Source of the DNA: Bacillota bacterium
GTDB lineage: Bacteria; Bacillota; Clostridia; Peptostreptococcales; Anaerovoracaceae
Direction of reading: 5' to 3'
Assembly (NCBI GenBank): GCA_029008005.1
Contig: JAQXIX010000005.1
Span: forward strand, 1-63,643
DNA length: 63,643 nt
A program made the translations under genes and the position numbers. A model generated the notes under the pieces. It had not been told where the DNA came from and ran no database searches. It worked only from the letters and a program-made list of their open reading frames with translations. This document shows, one piece after another, positions 19,777-26,790 of this stretch (its first letter is position 1; each line of letters opens with the position of its first letter).

Positions 19777-20206
19777 ATTTCTCCATACTTCTTCCCAGTT
19801 CACTTGCATCAAGTATTTCACCGGTATCGGAATCAATCTCCTCTTCCCAGAATTCCTTGCTCCATACTTCTATGTTGGTACTGTTTCCTATTGTCACAAG
19901 ATCTTTCGTTATTCCGGCATATGCCCTCAGCTTCTGAGGAATTGTTATTCTTCCCTGCTTGTCTATATCACAGACATCGGCACCTGCAGTAAAGTGTCTC
20001 TTAAACTTTCTGGCCTCCGGATTACTCTGAGGCAGCTCGTCAAGCTTGCTGAGAAATTCCTGCCATGCGTCCATTGTATTTATCGTCAGGCATCTGTCTA
20101 TTCCCTTGGCGACAACACACTGTCCGCCAAGTTCATTCCTGAACCTTGCCGGCACAATCAGCCTGGACTTACTGTCTATTGAATTTTCATATTGTCCTAC
20201 AAACAT
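19766..20206 (-). CDS. mraZ: Transcriptional regulator MraZ
   Basis: Duplicated SpoVT/AbrB-fold DNA-binding protein, 146 residues, that binds repeats upstream of its own gene and controls the dcw cluster (family knowledge). The first half has MFVGQYENSIDSKSRLIVPA and the second DICDKQGRITIP-like DVCDIDKQGRITIPQ. The ATG at 20206 is chosen over 20245 because GGAG lies at the right distance and the protein then starts at the family N-terminus. Upstream lie six 10-base GTGGRGTGAA-like repeats that overlap a strong promoter, consistent with self-repression. Confidence 0.96.
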   Translation of the reverse strand: MFVGQYENSIDSKSRLIVPARFRNELGGQCVVAKGIDRCLTINTMDAWQEFLSKLDELPQSNPEARKFKRHFTAGADVCDIDKQGRITIPQKLRAYAGITKDLVTIGNSTNIEVWSKEFWEEEIDSDTGEILDASELGRSMEKYGF

Positions 20207-20233
20207 ATCTGATTTCTCCGGCAAAAAGGTGAC

Positions 20234-20296
20234 ACTACCCCACAATTTACTCCATTTTAATCTACTTCACCCCACCTGTCAACCACTTCACTCCAC
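20234..20296 (-). promoter_or_regulatory. MraZ operator: six 10-base repeats
   Basis: On the minus strand, reading downstream, the units are GTGGAGTGAA (20287-20296), GTGGTTGACA (20277-20286), GTGGGGTGAA (20266-20275), GTAGATTAAA (20256-20265), ATGGAGTAAA (20246-20255) and GTGGGGTAGT (20234-20243). The spacing is 10, 11, 10, 10 and 12 bases, about one helical turn. GTGGG-type direct repeats with roughly 10-base periodicity are the known MraZ binding signature. Confidence 0.85.
20254..20282 (-). promoter_or_regulatory. Promoter of the dcw operon (mraZ)
   Basis: TTGACA (20277-20282) and TAAAAT (20254-20259) on the minus strand are 17 bases apart, a near-consensus sigma-A promoter. Both hexamers lie inside the MraZ repeat array, so MraZ binding should block polymerase directly. 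Confidence 0.85.
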
Positions 20297-20393
20297 CAAG
20301 TCTTAATAATCAGCTGAAACACTTGTAATTATAGGCTTTAAGGAGTATCATGAATTTAATTTGACATTCTTATATATGCTTGGGAGCGAGACT

Positions 20394-20873
20394 ATGAAAA
20401 AAACAAATCACATACTGATTGTGTGCAGCGTATTCTGCATTACAGCAATGATGTTACTGTCCGGATGCGGTAACAAATCGGGCGGTACGTATGATGAACC
20501 TGAGATTACGGCATCTTATCTTACAGGTGAATATGCCGAACAGCTGTTAACCGATGGTGCAAAGACTATTACCGGTTCAGTTGTTCTCAGTGAAGACGGC
20601 GATAGTTATACGGCAAGTGTAGAGCAAAAAAAAATAGTCGCTAACAGCGACTATGATGAAGGTTATTATGTTGCCGATACAAATCTCAATACCAAATTGC
20701 CTTTTGATGAAGATGTTCGCCTTGTTGTATCCGATAACGGAGAGTTAAAAGTATCCAATCCTGAGGAATTCATCGAAAAGTACAATGATTTGCCTGATCA
20801 GCTTTATACGGTGTACCGCATGGGTGACTATCTGGAACTTATCATTCCGATTGACCCTGCCGATTTTATATAA
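20394..20873 (+). CDS. Small predicted lipoprotein of unknown function
   Basis: Protein of 159 residues with a signal peptide ending in a lipobox, LLSGC (Cys at about residue 26), so it should be lipidated by Lgt and anchored on the outer face of the membrane. The mature part is acidic, with no recognisable catalytic motif or further membrane segment. The ATG at 20394 has GGGAG 8 bases upstream; the longer frame from 20361 would spoil the signal peptide. It is transcribed away from mraZ and converges on niaR. Its terminator lies inside the 3' end of niaR. Confidence 0.75.
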   Translation: MKKTNHILIVCSVFCITAMMLLSGCGNKSGGTYDEPEITASYLTGEYAEQLLTDGAKTITGSVVLSEDGDSYTASVEQKKIVANSDYDEGYYVADTNLNTKLPFDEDVRLVVSDNGELKVSNPEEFIEKYNDLPDQLYTVYRMGDYLELIIPIDPADFI

Positions 20874-20890
20874 TCAGGTCAGATTTTTCT

Positions 20891-21412
20891 TTATTGTTCA
20901 AACACTATGCCCTTTTTCTTAAGGGCATTTTTTATTTCATCGAATATGCTTTTGCTGGGGCAGCCTATCTGGTGAGTGTGAATACCTCCCGTGAGAATGC
21001 TTATTGGCTGAGAGTTTTTCTGTTCACTTACTCTTTTAATGAAACCGTCCACTTCATATCTGGATGACAGATCCAGTTTTCCCGATAGCGACCCATAAAT
21101 AGCATGCTCAATCGTGACATCTATGACAGTCCCGCCGAAGTCTACTATAGTATACAGCTCCTCGGCGAGTTTTTCGCTGCCGTGAATGCAAGGAATAATT
21201 CCTATGTATCCGAATCTGTTTTCGCCGGTTCCCGTCTCAATCTTATAGCCTCTCGCCGTGGCGATAATCCCGAACCCTGCAGCCCTTAATATTGCAACAT
21301 CTCCAACGATTATCTGCCTGCTTACGCCGAATTCCTCCGCCAGCTGCGAAGCTGTGACAGGCTTTTCTGTACTGTTAAGTATCGAAAGTATTTTCTCACA
21401 TCTTTTATTCAT
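20891..21412 (-). CDS. niaR: Niacin-responsive repressor NiaR (HTH_11 plus 3H domain)
   Basis: Transcription factor of 173 residues. An N-terminal winged helix-turn-helix (about 5-60, VTASQLAEEFGVSRQIIVGDV) is joined to a 3H domain (about 70-170). The 3H histidines are visible in TIEHAIYG and GGIHTHQIGC; in characterised NiaR proteins they bind a metal and nicotinic acid serves as corepressor (family knowledge). It is divergent from an orphan permease gene, and an inverted repeat covering that gene's promoter is a good operator candidate. Its own ribosome binding site is weak (AGGA about 15 bases upstream). Confidence 0.9.
   Translation of the reverse strand: MNKRCEKILSILNSTEKPVTASQLAEEFGVSRQIIVGDVAILRAAGFGIIATARGYKIETGTGENRFGYIGIIPCIHGSEKLAEELYTIVDFGGTVIDVTIEHAIYGSLSGKLDLSSRYEVDGFIKRVSEQKNSQPISILTGGIHTHQIGCPSKSIFDEIKNALKKKGIVFEQ
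20907..20933 (+). terminator. Terminator of the lipoprotein gene, inside niaR
   Basis: Arms ATGCCCTT (20907-20914) and AAGGGCAT (20921-20928) around a 6-base loop, followed by six T. It lies 34 bases after the lipoprotein stop, within the last codons of the convergent niaR. Confidence 0.8.
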
Positions 21413-21518
21413 ATGTTTTTAATTATTTCCTATAAGACATCCCATGTGCTTAAGTGTTCTGATTAACTGACAAACGTAACTCATTGATATTATCATTTTA
21501 CCCTTTTGATTTTCTCAA

Positions 21519-21551
21519 TGTCAAGATGTATATTTGACGTGTGTCTTGACA
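21519..21551. promoter_or_regulatory. Candidate NiaR operator
   Basis: Perfect inverted repeat TGTCAAGA (21519-21526) and TCTTGACA (21544-21551), centres 25 bases apart, in the niaR-permease divergent region. The right arm contains the -35 hexamer of the permease promoter. TGTC...GACA-type arms are compatible with published NiaR sites as I remember them, but I could not compare against a motif matrix. Confidence 0.55.
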
Positions 21552-21574
21552 CCTATCAAGTCTTTTGCTACAAT
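21546..21574 (+). promoter_or_regulatory. Promoter of the IIC-like permease gene
   Basis: TTGACA (21546-21551) and TACAAT (21569-21574) separated by 17 bases, a strong sigma-A match. The gene starts 42 bases further on. Confidence 0.8.
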
Positions 21575-21616
21575 CGTTGAGGATTAAAATCAGTAGCATT
21601 ACGAAAGGCGCATATA

Positions 21617-22672
21617 ATGAAAGAATTTTTTAAGAGAAAAGATATAGAAATAAGTGTAAACAGATATCTGAAGGACGCAATGTCTGCAATGGCTCTCGGA
21701 CTGTTCGCCACGCTTCTTATGGGAACTATTCTCGATGTTCTCGGCACACAGACGGCGAATCTCTTCGGTGAAAATCCTATTTCATCATTTCTTGTTGAAA
21801 TAGGAGGTACGGCTAAAGGCTTAATGGGTGCCGGAATCGGCGTCGCTGTAGCATGGGGACTCAAAGCACCTCCTCTCGTACTTTTTTCAAGTGCCGTAAC
21901 CGGCATGATGGGAGCTACTTTTATAGGTTTCGGAATAGATTTTGCCGGAGGTCCGGCAGGTGCTTTCATTGCAGCTGCCATCGGTGCCGAATTCGGTAAA
22001 ATGATTTCAAAGGAAACACCTGTTGATATTCTTGTTACTCCTGCCACCACAATCATCATGGGCGGTATCGGCGCGAAAATCTTCGGCCCTGTCATAGGAT
22101 GGTGTATGATCAAGGTCGGTGAGTTTATTATGATGGCGACAGAGCTTCAGCCTTTCCTTTTCGGAATCATTGTATCTGTAGTTGTCGGGCTTGTTCTCAC
22201 TGCCCCCGTATCAAGTGCCGCATTATGTGTAATGTTTGATCTGACTGGACTTGCTGCCGGCGCTGCCACAATCGGCTGCTGTGCTCAGATGGTAGGCTTC
22301 GCTGTAGCAAGTTACAGAGAAAACGGAATCGGCGGTCTCGTCGCTCAGGGAATCGGAACTTCAATGCTTCAGGTTTCCAACATAATTAAGAATCCTTGGA
22401 TTCTAGTTCCCGCAACTCTTGCCGGTGCAATTGTCGGTCCGATTTCGACCTGCCTTTTTAAGATGACAAACATTGCCGTCGGCGCAGGCATGGGAACTTG
22501 CGGATTCGTAGGTCAGATCGGAACATTTACTGCCATGGGATTCTCCTTCGATGTTCTGTGGAAGGTTATTCTGCTCCACATAGTTCTCCCGGGTGTACTG
22601 GCATTTCTGATTGATAAGGGAATGAGAAAACTCGGTCTCATCAAGGATGGCGATTATAAGCTGGATCTGTAA
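21617..22672 (+). CDS. Orphan PTS EIIC-2-like membrane permease, candidate niacin-regulated transporter
   Basis: Hydrophobic protein of 351 residues with about nine to ten membrane segments and many Gly-Ala-rich helices. It resembles the PTS_EIIC_2 family (annotated as sugar PTS IIC), with the N-terminal pattern SVNRYLKDAMSAMALGLFATLLMG. No IIA, IIB, HPr or sugar enzyme gene is nearby, so it is unlikely to work as a normal PTS. Its gene is divergent from niaR, and a TGTCAAGA inverted repeat overlaps the -35 of its promoter. Together this suggests a NiaR-repressed uptake protein for nicotinate, nicotinamide or a related compound (inference). GAAAGG lies upstream of the ATG. Confidence 0.7.
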   Translation: MKEFFKRKDIEISVNRYLKDAMSAMALGLFATLLMGTILDVLGTQTANLFGENPISSFLVEIGGTAKGLMGAGIGVAVAWGLKAPPLVLFSSAVTGMMGATFIGFGIDFAGGPAGAFIAAAIGAEFGKMISKETPVDILVTPATTIIMGGIGAKIFGPVIGWCMIKVGEFIMMATELQPFLFGIIVSVVVGLVLTAPVSSAALCVMFDLTGLAAGAATIGCCAQMVGFAVASYRENGIGGLVAQGIGTSMLQVSNIIKNPWILVPATLAGAIVGPISTCLFKMTNIAVGAGMGTCGFVGQIGTFTAMGFSFDVLWKVILLHIVLPGVLAFLIDKGMRKLGLIKDGDYKLDL

Positions 22673-22704
22673 TTTAAGTAATTGGTGCTGCAGCTATTAT
22701 TTAA

Positions 22705-22733
22705 TTGACAATCATAATATGAACAAGTAAATT
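22705..22733 (+). promoter_or_regulatory. Possible promoter of cysK
   Basis: TTGACA (22705-22710) followed after 17 bases by TAAATT (22728-22733). The -35 is perfect and the -10 is weak. It lies in the 103-base gap between the permease gene and cysK, where no clear terminator is visible. Confidence 0.5.
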
Positions 22734-22775
22734 AGTATATGGCATTTTGATTACAGAGAGGATTAAATAACAGAT

Positions 22776-23678
22776 ATGATAATAAACAACGTACTGGACT
22801 TAATCGGAAACACACCGATTATAAATCTGGAGCCGTCTACAGGGCTCAAAATTTTCGCGAAGGCGGAATTCCTGAATCTCGGAGGCAGCATTAAGGACAG
22901 AGTAGCCAAAAATATGATTGAATGCGCCGAAGCCGAAGGTAAACTTAAAAAAGGAATGCACATTGTTGAACCTACTTCGGGTAATACCGGAATCGGCCTT
23001 GCCCTTTGCGGTGTGCGCATGGGATATGATGTTACAATCGTAATGCCTGAGAACATGAGCGAAGAAAGAAAATCTGTCATTAAAGCACTGGGTGCCGATC
23101 TGGTTCTCACTCCGGCGGAGAAAAGCCTTGACGGAGCAGTTGCCGAAGCTGAGCGCATTGCCTCTCAGTCAGACAATTGTTTTATTCCGCAGCAATTTGA
23201 AAATCCAAACAACCCTGCAATTCACTATCAGACTACAGGACCTGAAATATGGAACCAGCTGAGCGGTAAGGTGGATATTTTCGTTTCGGGGCTTGGCAGC
23301 GGCGGAACCCTTCAGGGAACTACTGAATTTCTTAAGGAAAAAAATCCGAATCTGATCTCGGTTGCCGTAGAACCAAAGAACGTTTCCGCTCTTCTGGGAG
23401 ATGAGCCGGGGCTTCATCAGATTCAGGGAATCGGTGATGGTTTTATCCCATCTGTTCTTGATGTCAGCATTATCGATGATGTCATTACAGTTACAGATGA
23501 AGATGCAATTGAAACTACAAGAATGCTGGCAAGAGAACAGGGAATTATGTGCGGCACATCATCCGGCGCCAACATATGGGCTTGTATGAAAGCGGCTCGC
23601 AAATTCGGTCCCGATAAAATCATCGCGACCGTTCTTCCTGACAGAATGGAAAGGTATTTCAGCACAGGACTTCTTTAA
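22776..23678 (+). CDS. cysK: Cysteine synthase (O-acetylserine sulfhydrylase)
   Basis: PLP-dependent beta-replacement enzyme, 300 residues, that makes cysteine from O-acetylserine and sulfide. The PLP lysine lies in GGSIKDRVAKNM (about residue 40), the substrate loop in EPTSGNTGIGLA, the phosphate-binding loop in GLGSGGTLQGT, and the C-terminal SSGAN motif is present. No riboswitch or T-box leader was seen upstream. The closest alternative is cystathionine beta-synthase-like, but the length and motifs fit CysK. It ends at a bidirectional hairpin shared with ychF. Confidence 0.95.
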   Translation: MIINNVLDLIGNTPIINLEPSTGLKIFAKAEFLNLGGSIKDRVAKNMIECAEAEGKLKKGMHIVEPTSGNTGIGLALCGVRMGYDVTIVMPENMSEERKSVIKALGADLVLTPAEKSLDGAVAEAERIASQSDNCFIPQQFENPNNPAIHYQTTGPEIWNQLSGKVDIFVSGLGSGGTLQGTTEFLKEKNPNLISVAVEPKNVSALLGDEPGLHQIQGIGDGFIPSVLDVSIIDDVITVTDEDAIETTRMLAREQGIMCGTSSGANIWACMKAARKFGPDKIIATVLPDRMERYFSTGLL

Positions 23679-23687
23679 CAGTTAAAA

Positions 23688-23720
23688 AGACTGCTGTACT
23701 ATTACTCAGTACAGCAGTCT
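23688..23720. terminator. Bidirectional terminator between cysK and ychF
   Basis: Perfect 13-base stem (AGACTGCTGTACT and its complement) with a 7-base loop. On the minus strand it is followed by TTTTT, a strong terminator for ychF; on the plus strand the T stretch is weaker. Confidence 0.9.
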
Positions 23721-23726
23721 CACATT

Positions 23727-24818
23727 TTAAACGTTAAACAGGAAGTGACAGATATCACCGTCTTTAACGATATAATCTTTTCCCTCAGAACGGAGCCAGC
23801 CCTTTTCTTTAGCTACAGACAACTTCCCATCGCACTCCATAAGTTTATCATAGGATATCGTTTCAGCTCTGATAAATCCCTTCTCGAAGTCAGTATGTAT
23901 TTTTCCTGCCGCCTGAGGAGCCGCAGTTCCTCTCTTAATCGTCCAGGCTCTTGTTTCATCTTCCCCTGTTGTAATGAAGGAAATCAGGTCCAGCAGTGAA
24001 TAAGATGATTTAATCAGCTTTTCAAGTCCGGACTCCGTGATGCCGAGTTCTTCAAGGAACATTTCTCTTTCTTCGTCCTCCAGTTCTGACAGCTCAGCCT
24101 CAACCTTAGCGCTTATCACCACTACTTCCGAGCCTTCTTCCGCCGCAAGCTTTCTTACTGCGTCAACATGCTCGTTACCATCTCCGGCAGCTTCATCTTC
24201 GGAAACATTTGCCGCATATATTACCGGCTTATACGTAAGCAGATCAAGGCTTTTGACAAATGCCGCCTCCTCATTGTCCAGTTCCAGTGTTCTGGCAACA
24301 TTCCCCTCTCCCAGGTGCTCATTTATTTTCTTGAGCAGATCTATCTCCTTCTGCAGGGACTTGTCACCTTTAAGCATCTTTGTGGTTTTCGCAATACGTC
24401 TCTCGAGAAGTTCCATGTCTGAGAGAATGAGTTCCATATTAATAGTCTCAATATCCGAAACAGGGTTGATCTTCCCATCAACATGAACTACATTCTCGTC
24501 TTCAAAACAGCGGACAACATGAACGATTGCTTCCACCTCGCGAATATGTCCGAGGAACTTGTTTCCAAGCCCTTCCCCTTTGCTGGCGCCTTTAACGAGT
24601 CCGGCTATATCGCAAAATTCTATTGTCGTATAAATCGTCTTTTTCGAATTGTAAACCTCAGTTAATTTCGTCACTCTCTCATCGGGCACCGTAACAACAC
24701 CTACATTCGGCTCTATTGTACAGAACGGGTAGTTTGCCGCTTCTGCTCCCGCTTTGGTTATTGCATTAAAAAGTGTACTTTTACCTACATTTGGAAGTCC
24801 TACGATTCCCAGCTTCAT
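23727..24818 (-). CDS. ychF: Redox-regulated ATPase YchF (Obg-like)
   Basis: P-loop NTPase of the TRAFAC/Obg class, 363 residues. The G1 loop GLPNVGKSTLFNAIT is at the N-terminus, DIAGLVKGASKGEGLGN forms the switch region, a coiled-coil insert spans about 135-200, and a C-terminal TGS domain starts at about 280. YchF family members hydrolyse ATP rather than GTP and bind ribosomes (family knowledge). It is the last gene behind three hybrid kinases, 18 bases after the nearest one, and ends at a strong terminator. Confidence 0.96.
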   Translation of the reverse strand: MKLGIVGLPNVGKSTLFNAITKAGAEAANYPFCTIEPNVGVVTVPDERVTKLTEVYNSKKTIYTTIEFCDIAGLVKGASKGEGLGNKFLGHIREVEAIVHVVRCFEDENVVHVDGKINPVSDIETINMELILSDMELLERRIAKTTKMLKGDKSLQKEIDLLKKINEHLGEGNVARTLELDNEEAAFVKSLDLLTYKPVIYAANVSEDEAAGDGNEHVDAVRKLAAEEGSEVVVISAKVEAELSELEDEEREMFLEELGITESGLEKLIKSSYSLLDLISFITTGEDETRAWTIKRGTAAPQAAGKIHTDFEKGFIRAETISYDKLMECDGKLSVAKEKGWLRSEGKDYIVKDGDICHFLFNV

Positions 24819-24836
24819 AATTCAGTGTCCTCCTCG

Positions 24837-26780
24837 TTATTTATTAACATACTTAACAATTGTACGCAGTACTTCCCTGCTGTCAAGGGGTTTGGAAAGA
24901 TGCGCATTCATTCCTGCATCTTTTGTAGCCTGCCTGTCTTCTTCGAAGGCATTGGCAGTCATGGCGATAATCGGAATTGTGGAAGCATCCTCGCTATCCA
25001 TCATCCTTATGACCTTCGCCGCCTCTATTCCGTTCATGACCGGCATCATTACATCCATCAGAATCACATCAAATGTCCCTGCCGGATTTCCCGCGAAAAT
25101 ATCTGCCGCCTGTCTGCCGTCAAAGGCTTTTGTAACTACTGCACCGGCGTCTTCAAGAAGCAGCTGTGCAATCTCCATGTTCAGCTCGTTATCTTCAACA
25201 AGCAAAATCATCAAATTTTCTATTGATACTTCGCTGTCATCAGCTTCATCGACCCTTATTTCGGATTCCTCCGCAATTTTGAAAGGAATAGTCACCACAA
25301 ATGTTGTTCCCACGCCTTCTTCACTGTCAATTTCAACAGTACCGTTCATCCTGTCTACGAGAGTCTTGACTATTGCCATTCCGAGACCGGTTCCCTGATA
25401 AGTGCTTCTGGCATCACTGTGTTCCTGAGAAAAAGGCTCGAAAATATGTTCCAGGAACTCGCTGTTCATACCGATTCCCGTATCCGAAACGGTACAGGAA
25501 TATTCAACTGTATCATCATCAACTGATTCACAAGTTATGCTGCACGATATGCTTCCTCCCGGTTTATTGTACTTAATTGCATTGGAAAAGATGTTCAGGA
25601 ATATCTTTCTCAGGTGCAGAGGACTGCCGTATACATACGGTGCTTCAATCTTTTCTCTGCAGTCCCCGTGATTAAACTTAATCCCCCGCTCCTCTGCTTC
25701 AATTGCCGTTATTGTAATAATCTCTTCCGCCAGCACATTCATATCGAACACTTCCTGTGCCAGTTCCACATCGCCGTTTTCAAGCTTAGACAGCTGAAGA
25801 ATGTCGTTCAGGAGTGAATTCAGATGACTTGCCGCAACTTTTATCTTGCCTCTGTTTTCTTCAATGAGCTCCTTGTTATCCGGGTGTCTTTCATCCATTT
25901 CAAGAAGTCCCATTATTCCGTTAAGCGGTGTCCTTATATCATGAGACATCTTCGAAAGGAAATCGGTCTTCGCCCTGTTTGCTGTTTCCGCAGCATGGAG
26001 AGCTTTTTCCATATCTCTGCGAGCCTGTTCCAGTTCGAAATTTGTTTTCGCAGCTTTCTCATATGCTTCGTCAAGCTCGTTTCTCTGCTGAATTTCCCGC
26101 TTGTTTACCCATCTCATCCACATGAATGCCATTATTGTGAGAAGAGATGTGATTATTATCGCGACGAGTGCTGCGATTACTGCTTTTTTATTGTTTTTTT
26201 CTATTTCACTGTAGGTTGATTCCATATCCAGTTCCATACAAAGGGCGCCAACAACTTTATTGGGTTTTTCCTTACTGTACACAGGATAACATGCGGCATA
26301 GATATGTCCCCACGAAGTGTCGATTATTTTATCGGTATAGCTTTTTTCACCTTTTAGTGCGTCCTCGATATAAGGAATCATTTCATCCTCTATTACCGTC
26401 CCCGGACACGCGAAATCATCAACACTCATGTCGAGTCCATCTATGAGATACACAAGATTGCCTTCCTCATTTCGTCCTGCAGTATAAAGGTATCTCAAGT
26501 TTTTCATTTCTCTTATACTGTTCAGATTTTCCTGAAAAGCAATATACCTTTCGGATTCCATATCTTCCTCTGCTGTTATTGATGTGAAATCATCATCATC
26601 AAAAGCGCCGGACACAGAGTCATTGACGGAATCCATTCTAAGTGTATTTCTCTCTATTGCGCTTTCAAGTGTGTCCTTGCTGTAATTTGTCTGGAGAATC
26701 CATGTGTAACATACAATCTGCAGAGTCATAAACAGCACTGCGATAACAATCGGACTTTTCCCGGTAATTCTACCTTTCAA
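24837..26780 (-). CDS. Membrane-bound hybrid sensor histidine kinase
   Basis: 647 residues. One membrane helix (about 10-28) and a second (about 206-228) flank an extracytoplasmic sensor of about 175 residues. A coiled coil leads into HisKA with the phospho-accepting His in [12 protein letters not shown], a HATPase_c domain with DTGIGMNSEFL and GTGLGMAIVK, and a C-terminal receiver (about 525-645) with LLVEDNELN and the phospho-Asp in VILMDVMMP. The TTG start at 26780 is kept because AGGTG lies 7 bases before it and the signal helix begins at once. No dedicated output regulator is adjacent. The ligand is unknown. Confidence 0.9.
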   Translation of the reverse strand: MKGRITGKSPIVIAVLFMTLQIVCYTWILQTNYSKDTLESAIERNTLRMDSVNDSVSGAFDDDDFTSITAEEDMESERYIAFQENLNSIREMKNLRYLYTAGRNEEGNLVYLIDGLDMSVDDFACPGTVIEDEMIPYIEDALKGEKSYTDKIIDTSWGHIYAACYPVYSKEKPNKVVGALCMELDMESTYSEIEKNNKKAVIAALVAIIITSLLTIMAFMWMRWVNKREIQQRNELDEAYEKAAKTNFELEQARRDMEKALHAAETANRAKTDFLSKMSHDIRTPLNGIMGLLEMDERHPDNKELIEENRGKIKVAASHLNSLLNDILQLSKLENGDVELAQEVFDMNVLAEEIITITAIEAEERGIKFNHGDCREKIEAPYVYGSPLHLRKIFLNIFSNAIKYNKPGGSISCSITCESVDDDTVEYSCTVSDTGIGMNSEFLEHIFEPFSQEHSDARSTYQGTGLGMAIVKTLVDRMNGTVEIDSEEGVGTTFVVTIPFKIAEESEIRVDEADDSEVSIENLMILLVEDNELNMEIAQLLLEDAGAVVTKAFDGRQAADIFAGNPAGTFDVILMDVMMPVMNGIEAAKVIRMMDSEDASTIPIIAMTANAFEEDRQATKDAGMNAHLSKPLDSREVLRTIVKYVNK

Positions 26781-26790
26781 TTATATACAC

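Noticed and set aside
21617-22672. Ordinary sugar phosphotransferase permease
   Set aside because: No IIA, IIB or sugar enzyme genes are linked and the promoter carries a niaR-adjacent operator-like repeat; kept only as the family label.
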